The notes: generated from the letters alone by a model not told the origin. DNA of 7,248 nt from an uncultured Oscillospiraceae bacterium (GCA_934659475.1 CAKUHX010000082.1:1-7248), one strand, 5' to 3'. Counted from the stretch's first letter, positions 1-7,128 are shown. Numbers and translations are program-made.

Positions 1-212
1 ACGACTTCCTGCTGCCGTATCTGGTACTGGACCGCAACCTGTATATGACGATCCCCATCCACATCCAGTACCTGAAGGGCAGCTACGGCACCGTTGATAT
101 GGGTGCCACCATGGCCCTGATCATGCTGGGCATCCTGCCGGTCATCATTTTCTACCTTCTGTGCCAAAAGCACATCATCAAAGGGGTCGCGGCCGGCGCC
201 GTTAAGGGATAA
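1..212 (+). CDS. Carbohydrate ABC transporter permease, MalG-like (C-terminal fragment)
   Basis: The reading frame is already open at the left edge (first full codon at 3) and ends with TAA at 210-212, leaving about 69 C-terminal residues. A hydrophobic stretch (ALIMLGILPVIIFYLLCQ) is the last membrane helix. It is followed by the ending QKHIIKGVAAGAVKG, which closely follows the QR/K-x-(I/L)-x-x-G-(x)-x-AG-x-VKG tail typical of MalG-type inner components of CUT1 sugar importers. Such permeases sit in the cytoplasmic membrane and pair with a MalF-type subunit, an ATPase and a lipoprotein binding protein. The rest of the transporter would lie left of the window. The LacI regulator and MalQ that follow suggest maltose or maltodextrin as substrate, but that is inferred from context. 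The permease family assignment is firm; the substrate is not. Confidence 0.85.
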   Translation, partial: DFLLPYLVLDRNLYMTIPIHIQYLKGSYGTVDMGATMALIMLGILPVIIFYLLCQKHIIKGVAAGAVKG

Positions 213-297
213 AATAGCGGCAGACATCTTACAGCGCTTTTGATCTTTCAGCCCCCCGCCGGAGCTGCGGTGGCTGGTCGGAAGCCGCGAAAAAGGG

Positions 298-305
298 GAG
301 AGGTG
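298..305 (+). promoter_or_regulatory. Ribosome binding site deciding the LacI-family start
   Basis: GAGAGGTG lies 6 nt before the ATG at 312. The frame stays open upstream to a TTG at 240, but that start has no comparable Shine-Dalgarno and would add 24 residues ahead of the conserved MTIKDIA beginning of LacI proteins. The ATG at 312 is therefore preferred. Confidence 0.8.
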
Positions 306-311
306 CCGGAT

Positions 312-1322
312 ATGACCATCAAAGATATTGCCCAGCTCTCCGGCTGCGGCGTAGCTACAGTCTCCCGCGTGCTGAACAACCACCCGGATGTGCGGGAGGA
401 GACGCGGCAAAAGGTCCTTGCGGTCATTCAGGAGTGCGGTTTTCGCCCCAACAACAACGCAAAGCACTTAAAACAGCAGACCGCGACCAGCATTGCTGTC
501 ATCGTCAAAGGCACCTACAACATGCTGTTCGCCGACATTCTGGAGCGTATCCAGAGCCTGCTGCGGGACAGCGACCGCGACGCCTCCGTCTATTACCTGG
601 ACGAAGAGGCCAACGAGGTGGCCTATGCGAGCCAGCTCTGCCGCGAGCGCAAGCCCCTGGGCATTTTCTTCCTGGGCGGCGACCTGGAGCTGTTCCGTAA
701 GGGCTTTCACGAGATCCGCGTACCCTGCGTCCTTTTGACCAACACGGCCGAGGATCTGGGCTTTGCCAACCTGTCCTCCCTGACCACCGACGACGAGGCG
801 GCCGCGGAGCAGGCGGTGGAATATCTGATCCGCCGCGGGCACCGGAATATCGGCCTTCTGGGCGGCAATCTCAGCTGCTCTCAGATCGGCTATCAGCGTA
901 TGCTGGGCTGCTGGCGCAGCTTCCGTCGGCACGAGATCCCATTCGATGAAGCGGTACAGTGCGAACGGTGCCGCTATTCTATGGACAGCGCCTATGTGGC
1001 CACCGGCCGCCTGCTGGCCCGTTTCCCCGACTTGACCGCCATATTCGCGGTCAGCGATGTGATGGCCATCGGCTGTATCCGCGCTCTGAAGGATCTGGGC
1101 AAGCGGGTGCCAGAGGACATCTCCGTGGTAGGGTACGACGGGATCCCTATGGCGAGCTACTCTGTGCCCCGTCTGACCACCATCAAACAGGATGCGGGCA
1201 GCTTCGCCCAGCGGGGCGTGGATCTGCTTCTGGAGGCCATCACCCAGAGCAAGGCGCCCCCGCGGCACGAACTCGTGCCCTTCCAGCTGGTGGAAGGGGA
1301 GAGCGTATCCCAACTGAACTGA
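312..1322 (+). CDS. LacI-family transcriptional regulator (MalR-like by context)
   Basis: 336 residues, the usual size for a LacI/GalR repressor. Residues 1-22 (MTIKDIAQLSGCGVATVSRVLN) form the DNA-binding helix-turn-helix, and residues 46-56 (PNNNAKHLKQQ) fit the hinge helix that enters the minor groove. Residues 60-330 form the periplasmic-binding-protein-like sensor, with family landmarks VEYLIRRGHRNIGLLGG (169-185), AIFAVSDVMAIGCIRAL (243-259) and PEDISVVGYDGIPMASY (267-283). It probably binds a sugar or sugar phosphate and releases operator DNA in response. It sits between a sugar ABC permease and malQ, with 99 nt before it and 28 nt after it. This order points to control of maltodextrin genes, but the effector and operators are not shown. 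The 99-nt upstream gap has no convincing promoter or terminator, so read-through from the transporter genes is likely. The family is certain; the MalR role is inference. Confidence 0.93.
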   Translation: MTIKDIAQLSGCGVATVSRVLNNHPDVREETRQKVLAVIQECGFRPNNNAKHLKQQTATSIAVIVKGTYNMLFADILERIQSLLRDSDRDASVYYLDEEANEVAYASQLCRERKPLGIFFLGGDLELFRKGFHEIRVPCVLLTNTAEDLGFANLSSLTTDDEAAAEQAVEYLIRRGHRNIGLLGGNLSCSQIGYQRMLGCWRSFRRHEIPFDEAVQCERCRYSMDSAYVATGRLLARFPDLTAIFAVSDVMAIGCIRALKDLGKRVPEDISVVGYDGIPMASYSVPRLTTIKQDAGSFAQRGVDLLLEAITQSKAPPRHELVPFQLVEGESVSQLN

Positions 1323-1337
1323 GCAATTCAAACAGAA

Positions 1338-1344
1338 AGAGGTG
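1338..1344 (+). promoter_or_regulatory. Ribosome binding site deciding the malQ start
   Basis: AGAGGTG lies 6 nt before the ATG at 1351. A GTG in the same frame at 1342 overlaps this Shine-Dalgarno itself, so it is unlikely to be the start. The protein from 1351 begins MRRAGILMHISSLPSPYGIG, the normal N-terminus of MalQ. Confidence 0.8.
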
Positions 1345-1350
1345 TTCCCT

Positions 1351-2838
1351 ATGAGACGAGCGGGGATCCTGATGCACATATCCTCTCTGCCGTCCCCTTA
1401 TGGGATCGGTACCATGGGCCAGACAGCCCGCGAATTTGTTGACTTCCTGGCCGCGGGCGGCCAGTCCTGCTGGCAGATCCTGCCCATCGGACAGACCAGC
1501 TACGGCGACTCGCCCTATCAGTCCTTCTCGTCCTTTGCGGGCAACCCGTACTTCATCGATCTGGACGAGCTGGCGGGGCAGGGGCTGCTCCGGCCTGAGG
1601 AATATCAGTCCCTGGACTGGGGGGGCGACCCCGCCAGCGTGGACTACGGACTGATGTACCGCACCCGCTATCCTGTGCTGCGGCTGGCCTGCGGGCGGCT
1701 GCTGGAGCGGGAGCGGGAGGGCGTGGAGCAGTTTTCCCGGGAAAACTGCGACTGGCTTGAGGACTACGCCCTATTCATGGCCCTGAAGGACAGCCACGGC
1801 GGCGTCTCCTGGCACCAGTGGCCGGAAGGGGAGAGACTGCGCCGCCCCGAGGCTCTGGAGCAGGCCCGGCAGGCCCTGAAGGCCGATATGGACTTCTGGA
1901 AATGCGTACAGTATCTGTTCTTCCGCCAGTGGTATGCTCTGAAGGGCTACGCCAACAGCAAGGGGATCGCCATCATCGGCGACCTTCCCATCTATGTGGC
2001 TGGGGACAGCGCCGATGTGTGGGCCGACCCGGAACAGTTCCAGCTGGACGAGGCCCGGCAGCCCACCGCCGTAGCCGGCTGCCCGCCGGACGGCTTCTCC
2101 GCCGACGGCCAGCTATGGGGCAACCCCCTGTTCGACTGGGAGCGGATGAAGGGGGAGGGCTACCGTTGGTGGCTGCGCCGCATCGCCTTCCAGTTCCGCA
2201 TTTACGACACCCTTCGTATCGACCACTTCCGCGGCTTCGATGCCTACTACGCCATCCCCGCCGGAGACACCACCGCCCGCAACGGCCAGTGGCGGCCCGG
2301 CCCCGGCATCGATTTCTTCCACGCGGTAGATCAGGTCCTGGGGCAGAAGGGCATCATCGCGGAGGATCTGGGCTTTCTTACCGACTCCGTGCGGCAGCTG
2401 CTGCGGGAGACGGGCTATCCCGGCATGAAGGTGCTGGAGTTCGCCTTTGACAGCCGGGATACGGGCAGCGACTACCTGCCCCACTGCTACACCCCTCACT
2501 GCGTGGTGTATACCGGCACCCATGATAACGATACCATTCAGGGCTGGATGCGCTCCGCCCCCCAGAAGGACGTGGAATTTGCCAAGGACTACCTCCGTCT
2601 GACGGAGCAGGAGGGCTACCACTGGGGCATGATCCGCTCCGCCTGGGCCTCCGCCGCCGACCTCGCCGTGATGCAGATGCAGGACATTCTGGGACTGGGG
2701 GAAGAGGCCCGGATGAACGTGCCCTCCACCTTGGGCACTAACTGGAAATGGCGCGCCCTGCCCGGCAGCTATGGCTCTGAGCTGGCGCAGCGGCTGTACC
2801 ACGAGACGCAGGTCTATCAGCGGCTGCGCCGCTGGTGA
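1351..2838 (+). CDS. malQ: 4-alpha-glucanotransferase (amylomaltase, GH77)
   Basis: Cytoplasmic glycoside hydrolase family 77 enzyme. It transfers alpha-1,4-glucan segments between maltodextrins, releasing glucose and making longer chains for phosphorylase. The 495 residues match the usual length of about 500. Visible hallmarks are RAGILMHISSLPSPYGIG (3-20), the substrate loop GDSPYQSFSSFAGNPYFID (52-70), and the three (beta/alpha)8-barrel carboxylates. These are the nucleophile Asp291 in LRIDHFRGF, the acid/base Glu338 in IIAEDLG, and the stabilising Asp392 in TGTHDNDT. The C-terminal PSTLGTNWKWR (458-468) is also typical. All key residues are present and no frame break was seen. The gene follows the LacI regulator by 28 nt, so the two are very likely co-transcribed, and it ends about 60 nt before a strong terminator hairpin. 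Assignment is near certain. Confidence 0.97.
   Translation: MRRAGILMHISSLPSPYGIGTMGQTAREFVDFLAAGGQSCWQILPIGQTSYGDSPYQSFSSFAGNPYFIDLDELAGQGLLRPEEYQSLDWGGDPASVDYGLMYRTRYPVLRLACGRLLEREREGVEQFSRENCDWLEDYALFMALKDSHGGVSWHQWPEGERLRRPEALEQARQALKADMDFWKCVQYLFFRQWYALKGYANSKGIAIIGDLPIYVAGDSADVWADPEQFQLDEARQPTAVAGCPPDGFSADGQLWGNPLFDWERMKGEGYRWWLRRIAFQFRIYDTLRIDHFRGFDAYYAIPAGDTTARNGQWRPGPGIDFFHAVDQVLGQKGIIAEDLGFLTDSVRQLLRETGYPGMKVLEFAFDSRDTGSDYLPHCYTPHCVVYTGTHDNDTIQGWMRSAPQKDVEFAKDYLRLTEQEGYHWGMIRSAWASAADLAVMQMQDILGLGEEARMNVPSTLGTNWKWRALPGSYGSELAQRLYHETQVYQRLRRW
1728..1749. repeat. Perfect 22-bp palindrome inside malQ
   Basis: GCAGTTTTCCC (1728-1738) is followed directly by its exact reverse complement GGGAAAACTGC (1739-1749), with no spacer and a central CpG (CCC|GGG). 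It encodes MalQ residues around 127-133 (QFSRENC), a poorly conserved stretch. A central CpG in a gapless palindrome is the general form of LacI-family operators, and such a regulator is encoded next door. It could equally be chance or a restriction-type site. The palindrome is seen directly; the operator role is speculation. Confidence 0.55.
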
Positions 2839-2900
2839 CAGGGCCTGAAAAAGACTGCCATGCCCCCGACAGAGAGAGGAGCTGTGCGGTCGGTCATGAC

Positions 2901-2947
2901 AAATAAAGCCACCCCCGGCGGAATGTCCGCCGGGGGTGGCTTTATTT
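2901..2947. terminator. Bidirectional intrinsic terminator between malQ and psuG
   Basis: A perfect 21-bp inverted repeat (left arm 2901-2921, right arm 2927-2947) surrounds the 5-nt loop AATGT. The stem has a GC-rich core (GCCACCCCCGGCGG) flanked by AAATAAA/TTTATTT, which gives a T-rich tail on both strands. It lies between convergent genes, malQ ending at 2838 and psuG ending at 2974, so it can end both transcripts. Confidence 0.93.
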
Positions 2948-2973
2948 TACCGAAGTCAGGAAGGGGAGAGGGC

Positions 2974-3894
<921 letters not shown>

Positions 3895-3895
3895 T

Positions 3896-4993
3896 TTATT
3901 TGCGCTCCTTCAGTATTTTTTCCAGCATGTCAACGCTGATGTAGGGGTTGATGGTACGTTCATGGGAGATGGCCGCCAGACCCGCCGCCAGGGCATAGTC
4001 CAGGGTCTGGTCGATGTCGAAGTCGTGGAGGTAGGAGTAGATCACCGCCGCCATAAAGGCGTCTCCGCCGCCGGTGGCGTTGACCATCTGGTCCAGGGGC
4101 TTCAGCTTGCGGTGGAGCATGCGGCCCTGCTGGTCCATGTAAAAGCAGCCGTCTCCCCCCAGGCTGACGAAGATCCGCTGCACGCCCTTCTCCAGCATCA
4201 CGCTGCACGCCCGCTTCAGATCGTCATCGTTGCGGATCTCCACACCGCTGAGGATCTCCGCCTCCATGCGGTTAGGCTTGATGGTGTGGAACTTGTCCAC
4301 AAAGGGCTTGATCTTGGCGGCATAGGCGCAGGAGACTGGGTCTATAAACACTGGCTGCTGGTCTCCAAACAGGTTCAGGATGCCCAGCAGCGTCTCCGCC
4401 GGAAGGCCGCTGTCGCAGGTAATGATCTTGGCCCCGTTGATCACCCCGGTCTTGGTCTCCAAGAACTCTACGCTCATCTTCTGCAGGACAGACATGTCGC
4501 TCATGGCCACCAGCATATCGCCCTTTTCATCCAGAATGGAGATGTAGGTGGAGGAGGGGTGGTTCTCCACCTTCATGCTGTGGCTCAGGTCGATCCCCGC
4601 CGCGGCGCACTCGCTGCGGATCTGCTGGGCGTATATGTCGTCCCCCAGGGCGGTGATCAGCTTCACCGGCGCGCCCAGACGGGACAGGTTGTCGCACACA
4701 TTGCGGGTCACCCCGCCGGCGGATACATTCATGTGCCCTGGATTACTGTCCCGCAGGTTGATAGGGGCCTTGCTCCGGCCGTGGACGTCCACATTGGCCG
4801 CGCCGATCCCCACCACGTACTCCTGCTCCTTGACCAAATACCCCTTGCCCAGAATGTAGCCCTTGCGCATCAGGTTTGAGATGTGTACCGCCACAGAGGA
4901 TCGGGTGATCCCCGCCCGGTCTGCCAGCTCCTGCTGGGAGATCAGAGGGTCCTCCTGGATCCAATTCAGCAGCTGCCGCTCCCGCTGGGTCAT
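3896..4993 (-). CDS. psuK: Pseudouridine kinase, PfkB family, with N-terminal winged HTH
   Basis: 365 residues. Residues 1-55 form a winged helix-turn-helix (RERQLLNWIQEDPLISQQELADRAGITRSSVAVHISNL type), followed by the conserved GYILGKGYLV linker. Residues 58-365 are a ribokinase/PfkB fold: VVGIGAANVDVHG (60-72), the glycine-rich SAGGVTRNVCDNLSRLG (91-107), KPNRMEAE (239-246), and the C-terminal signature VNATGGGDAF (304-313) with catalytic-base Asp311. It transfers phosphate from ATP to pseudouridine, giving the substrate of PsuG encoded 1 nt downstream. This pairing decides the call over other PfkB nucleoside kinases. HTH-PfkB fusions are known (E. coli YeiI type), and the HTH could make the protein an autoregulator. 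No psuT-type transporter is visible nearby. The kinase family is certain and the pseudouridine specificity strong. Confidence 0.94.
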   Translation of the reverse strand: MTQRERQLLNWIQEDPLISQQELADRAGITRSSVAVHISNLMRKGYILGKGYLVKEQEYVVGIGAANVDVHGRSKAPINLRDSNPGHMNVSAGGVTRNVCDNLSRLGAPVKLITALGDDIYAQQIRSECAAAGIDLSHSMKVENHPSSTYISILDEKGDMLVAMSDMSVLQKMSVEFLETKTGVINGAKIITCDSGLPAETLLGILNLFGDQQPVFIDPVSCAYAAKIKPFVDKFHTIKPNRMEAEILSGVEIRNDDDLKRACSVMLEKGVQRIFVSLGGDGCFYMDQQGRMLHRKLKPLDQMVNATGGGDAFMAAVIYSYLHDFDIDQTLDYALAAGLAAISHERTINPYISVDMLEKILKERK

Positions 4994-5000
4994 ATCATCG

Positions 5001-5008
5001 CCTCTTTT
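5001..5008 (-). promoter_or_regulatory. Ribosome binding site deciding the psuK start
   Basis: On the minus strand AAAAGAGG ends 7 nt before the ATG at 4993. The frame can be read from an upstream TTG at 5017, but that codon precedes the ribosome site and the site's codons would then be translated. The ATG at 4993 (MTQRERQ) is the better start. Confidence 0.8.
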
Positions 5009-5042
5009 ATTAAGCAAAAGTTTGTTATTTAATCTAATGTTT

Positions 5043-5071
5043 ATAATAGAGGGTCAGTACTGAATTGTCAA
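5043..5071 (-). promoter_or_regulatory. Sigma-A promoter of psuK-psuG
   Basis: On the minus strand a perfect -35 TTGACA (5071-5066) is followed after exactly 17 bp by -10 TATTAT (5048-5043), in an AT-rich gap. Transcription should begin near 5036, giving a leader of roughly 43 nt before the psuK ATG. The near-consensus match implies a strong promoter that probably needs repression. Confidence 0.88.
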
Positions 5072-5078
5072 CTGACAA
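5054..5078. promoter_or_regulatory. Palindrome pair in the psuK promoter (candidate operator)
   Basis: TCAGTACTGA (5054-5063) is a perfect 10-bp palindrome lying in the spacer between -10 and -35. TTGTCA-AC-TGACAA (5065-5078) is a perfect 6+6 inverted repeat covering the -35 hexamer. A protein bound at either would block RNA polymerase. The HTH-bearing PsuK is an obvious candidate, but nothing in the sequence proves who binds. Half-sites GTCA and CAGT recur in both. Confidence 0.5.
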
Positions 5079-5151
5079 AATCGTCAAAAACTCGCACTCT
5101 GTTTTATTAAAAACTTCCAAACTCTCGTTTTCCACGCCCCCGGCTCCACAG

Positions 5152-5195
5152 AATAAAGAAACGCCCCCTGCCTGATCGATGGGGCAGGGGGCGTT
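5152..5195 (-). terminator. Intrinsic terminator of the SLH-CAP gene
   Basis: A perfect 13-bp stem (GGCAGGGGGCGTT at 5183-5195 with its complement at 5160-5172) encloses a 10-nt loop. Read on the minus strand it is followed by a T-rich run, TTTCTTTATTC. It begins 20 nt after the stop codon of the surface-protein gene and ends before the psuK promoter, so the two minus-strand units are transcribed separately. Confidence 0.9.
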
Positions 5196-5214
5196 GAGGA
5201 TCTGAGATACAGCT

Positions 5215-6651
5215 CTAACGTTTGGACATGAACATCTGCACCCAATAGGCATAGCCGTGGCTGTCGGTGATATATCCAACGCCGATGGTATCGAAGTTAG
5301 GGGAGAGGATATTGGCCCGATGGCCGGAGGAGTTCATCCAGCCCTCCACCACCGCAGCGGGGGTCGCGTAGCCGGCGGCGATATTCTCGCCCGCATAGCC
5401 GTAAGAGATCCCGGCCTCCTTCATGGCCGTAAAGCAGCTGCTGCCGTTTGGGCGGGTGTGGGAGAAGGACTCCACGATCTCGCCGGCCCGCAGCTGGGCG
5501 GCACCAGTCAGGGCGGCGTTGTCAGACTTCAGCGCGGGCAGGTTCTCTTTGGCGCGCTCCACATTGACCAGGCGCACCACCTCCTGGGCGAACTCGCTCT
5601 CCTCCTGAACAGACCGGGGGACCACTGTGAGCTTTGCGGAAGCGCTCTTCCCGTTGGAGTCGGTCACTGTGACTGTGACTGACCCGGCAGCCACACCCAC
5701 CAGCTCCCACTGATCATCGGCCACCGTCTGCACAGACAGCACGGAGGGATCGCTGGAGGTGCACCGATAGGTGGGCGTCTCGGGCTGGTACCCGGTATAG
5801 GCCACCAGAATGTCGCAGGACTCGCCCACCTCCAGCTCAACGCGGCCGATGGCCAGCTCCAGATAGTAGTCCATTTCCGAGGGGCCCTGACTGGAGGAGC
5901 CCTGACCGTAGATCTGATCAAACTTCTGGAGCATCACCGCCACCTGGGCCCGGCTCACGTTCATGGCAGGGGCCATTTTCCGCTCGCCCACGCCGCTCAC
6001 GATGCCCTTGAGGTAGGCCCAGGCGATCAGAGTGTAAGTGTTCATAATGTCCTCATAGGTCGGAGCAAACTCAGGATAGCACTGGGCCAGCGCAGCTTCA
6101 AGTCCCTCATAGCCCAGATCGTCAAAGCCCTTGGACACCCCCATGATCTCCTCAAGGCCCAGCTCGTCAAAGGAAGCGCCCAAAACGTGTCTGGCAAACT
6201 GGTAGAGCATGTAGACGAAGTCGAAGCGGGGCATCACCTGGTCTGGCAGGAACTCCGTCCGGACGTCCTTCCAGAATTCTCCGTCGTTATATTGGAACCA
6301 GGCGGGGAGGAGGTGATTCTCATTGGCCCAGACAAGGGCCTTGGCGTAGTATGCGTCCTCCGGTACGTCCTTGAAGGCGGTTTTGGCGGCCACGGTACCG
6401 GTGACCTCAGGGGAGCCGGCATATCGGTAGAGCACCTGCACCAGCATGGACCGGGTCATGGTTTTGCCGGGGCTGAAGGTCGTTTCCGAGGTACCGGAAA
6501 ACAGCCCCTTGTCCACCATCGCGCCCACGGCCTGATAGGCCCAGTGGGTCTTCGGCACGTCGCTGAAGGTTTTCTCCGCCGCCATAGCCGGGGCAAACAG
6601 ACCCAGGCACAAGACCATGGAAAGGATCAGTGACAAAAATCGCTTTTTCAT
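5215..6651 (-). CDS. Secreted SLH-domain protein with Ig-like and CAP (SCP/PR1, YkwD-like) domains
   Basis: 478 residues. Residues 1-25 are a signal peptide (KKR, hydrophobic core, cleavage at AMA/A). Residues 28-78 form a clear S-layer-homology repeat (FSDVPKTHWAYQAVGAMVDKG, then TMTRSMLVQVLYRYAG). Residues 93-156 and 176-246 are divergent second and third SLH repeats with long inserts, ending NVSRAQVAVMLQKF. A Gly/Ser linker (249-256) leads to a bacterial Ig-like (Big_2) domain at about 262-345. Residues 353-478 are a CAP domain with SHTRP (His398), YAGENIAAG (Glu422), EGWMNSSGHRANIL (His444) and GVGY. SLH repeats normally bind pyruvylated wall polysaccharide, so the protein should sit on the cell surface. 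The role of bacterial CAP domains is mostly unknown. AAGGAGG 9 nt upstream supports the start. It has its own promoter and terminator and no functional link to its neighbours is evident. Confidence 0.93.
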   Translation of the reverse strand: MKKRFLSLILSMVLCLGLFAPAMAAEKTFSDVPKTHWAYQAVGAMVDKGLFSGTSETTFSPGKTMTRSMLVQVLYRYAGSPEVTGTVAAKTAFKDVPEDAYYAKALVWANENHLLPAWFQYNDGEFWKDVRTEFLPDQVMPRFDFVYMLYQFARHVLGASFDELGLEEIMGVSKGFDDLGYEGLEAALAQCYPEFAPTYEDIMNTYTLIAWAYLKGIVSGVGERKMAPAMNVSRAQVAVMLQKFDQIYGQGSSSQGPSEMDYYLELAIGRVELEVGESCDILVAYTGYQPETPTYRCTSSDPSVLSVQTVADDQWELVGVAAGSVTVTVTDSNGKSASAKLTVVPRSVQEESEFAQEVVRLVNVERAKENLPALKSDNAALTGAAQLRAGEIVESFSHTRPNGSSCFTAMKEAGISYGYAGENIAAGYATPAAVVEGWMNSSGHRANILSPNFDTIGVGYITDSHGYAYWVQMFMSKR

Positions 6652-6695
6652 TGGGATATTCCTCCTTGTGGAATTTTGCGTGGTATCTACGAGAG

Positions 6696-6723
6696 ATTAT
6701 ATCAGCCTTTCGCAAAAACTCAA
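6696..6723 (-). promoter_or_regulatory. Sigma-A promoter of the SLH-CAP gene
   Basis: On the minus strand TTGAGT (6723-6718), a 16-bp spacer and a perfect -10 TATAAT (6701-6696) lie about 45 bp before the ATG at 6651. The AAGGAGG ribosome site lies between them. The -35 matches four of six consensus bases. Confidence 0.75.
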
Positions 6724-6794
6724 GGAACTTTTTCTTACAATTTGTTTCTCTGTACCATCGAACCACTGGGGCAGCATCGGCATATTCAGCTTTG

Positions 6795-6927
6795 TTTTGT
6801 TGACTTGTTCTGCCGGGGGCTGTATACTGACTTAAAAAGTTGTTCTCAAACGGAAGGGAGGTCCCGGAGGGGACAGTTTCAAGGATCCCATCAAGTCAAC
6901 AAAATAAATGAAGGTTTTGTTGACTTG
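6795..6927. repeat. Three copies of TTTTGTTGACTTG
   Basis: The 13-mer occurs at 6795-6807 (direct, containing the -35 box), at 6892-6904 (inverted) and at 6915-6927 (direct). The first and third copies share one more upstream G. Copies two and three form a perfect 13-bp hairpin with a 10-nt loop. Copies one and two are inverted repeats around an 84-bp segment holding the -10 box and the start of the candidate small RNA. Confidence 0.85.
6800..6828 (+). promoter_or_regulatory. Rightward sigma-A promoter of a candidate small RNA
   Basis: TTGACT (6800-6805), a 17-bp spacer and TATACT (6823-6828) each match five of six consensus bases. Transcription should start near 6835. No protein start with a ribosome site follows before the terminator at 6927-6956, so the product is probably non-coding. 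It is divergent from the SLH-CAP promoter, with 76 bp between the two -35 boxes. Confidence 0.78.
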
Positions 6928-6956
6928 GGCGTGGGGAGTTACCCACGCCCTTTTTT
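6835..6956 (+). ncRNA. Candidate small RNA (about 120 nt), rightward
   Basis: Bounded by a near-consensus promoter and a strong terminator. Predicted structure: a hairpin GTCCC-GGAG-GGGAC (6861-6874), a perfect 13-bp hairpin (6892-6904 with 6915-6927), then the terminator stem. The 5' half holds five GGA triplets (6852, 6857, 6866, 6871, 6883), one of them in a 4-nt hairpin loop. No ribosome site with a start codon at proper distance is present: AAGGGAGG at 6854-6861 has no start within range. I do not recognise the family; it does not look like 6S RNA, tmRNA, SRP RNA or RNase P RNA. It could be a trans-acting small RNA or a protein sponge. The 5' end is estimated from the promoter. Confidence 0.65.
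6927..6956 (+). terminator. Intrinsic terminator of the rightward small RNA
   Basis: GGGCGTGGG (6927-6935), the 6-nt loop GAGTTA, then CCCACGCCC (6942-6950) and six T (6951-6956). It is a perfect 9-bp GC-rich stem with an unbroken T tract. The stem starts at the last base of the preceding 13-bp hairpin, so the two helices would stack. Confidence 0.93.
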
Positions 6957-6959
6957 CGT

Positions 6960-7032
6960 CCCCGCCGCAGCGGGGGCCGCAAAGCGCAGCTTTGCACAGG
7001 CCCGGCGCACCCTTCCCCCAGCGGGGGAAGGG
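6960..7032. repeat. Run of three perfect GC-rich hairpins
   Basis: Three short-loop inverted repeats follow each other: CCCCGC/GCGGGG (6960-6975, loop CGCA), GCAAAGC/GCTTTGC (6979-6995, loop GCA) and CCCTTCCCCC/GGGGGAAGGG (7010-7032, loop AGC). None is followed by a T tract. The piece TTTGCACAGGCCCGGCGC (6991-7008) recurs at 7139-7156 with 16 of 18 bases identical. This resembles REP-type dispersed intergenic repeats, but copy number cannot be judged from one window. Confidence 0.7.
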
Positions 7033-7064
7033 CGGGGGGTAGGGGGAGACCCGTATCAAGGCAT

Positions 7065-7128
7065 AAAAAATCGCCCCCCTTATGGACGGCGCACACACGC
7101 CGGGCACAATGAAGTGCCAAGGGGGGCG
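7065..7128 (-). terminator. Y-shaped terminator (three-way junction plus six T)
   Basis: On the minus strand the outer 10-bp stem CGCCCCCCTT/AAGGGGGGCG (7128-7119 with 7081-7072) closes and is followed by A and TTTTTT. The loop of this stem itself holds two 5-bp hairpins, GGCAC/GTGCC and CGGCG/CGCCG, that abut each other and one side of the outer stem with no gap. On the plus strand no T tract follows, so it should act leftward only. Confidence 0.8.

Noticed and set aside
240..311. N-terminal extension of the LacI-family protein from TTG at 240
   Set aside because: A Shine-Dalgarno at 298-305 and the conserved MTIKDIA start at 312 fit better.
468..1379. Minus-strand open frame opposite the LacI-family gene
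   Set aside because: It is antisense to a recognised gene in a GC-rich region where stop codons are scarce; no domain and no start signal.
5660..5683. Short tandem ACTGTG/TGACTG repeats
   Set aside because: They encode the VTVTVTD strand of the Ig-like domain, so coding repetition explains them.
6908..6955. Possible Trp-containing leader peptide (MKVLLTWAWGVTHALF) overlapping the terminator, as in an attenuator
   Set aside because: The ATG lies in the loop of the 13-bp hairpin, has no Shine-Dalgarno, and no biosynthetic operon follows.
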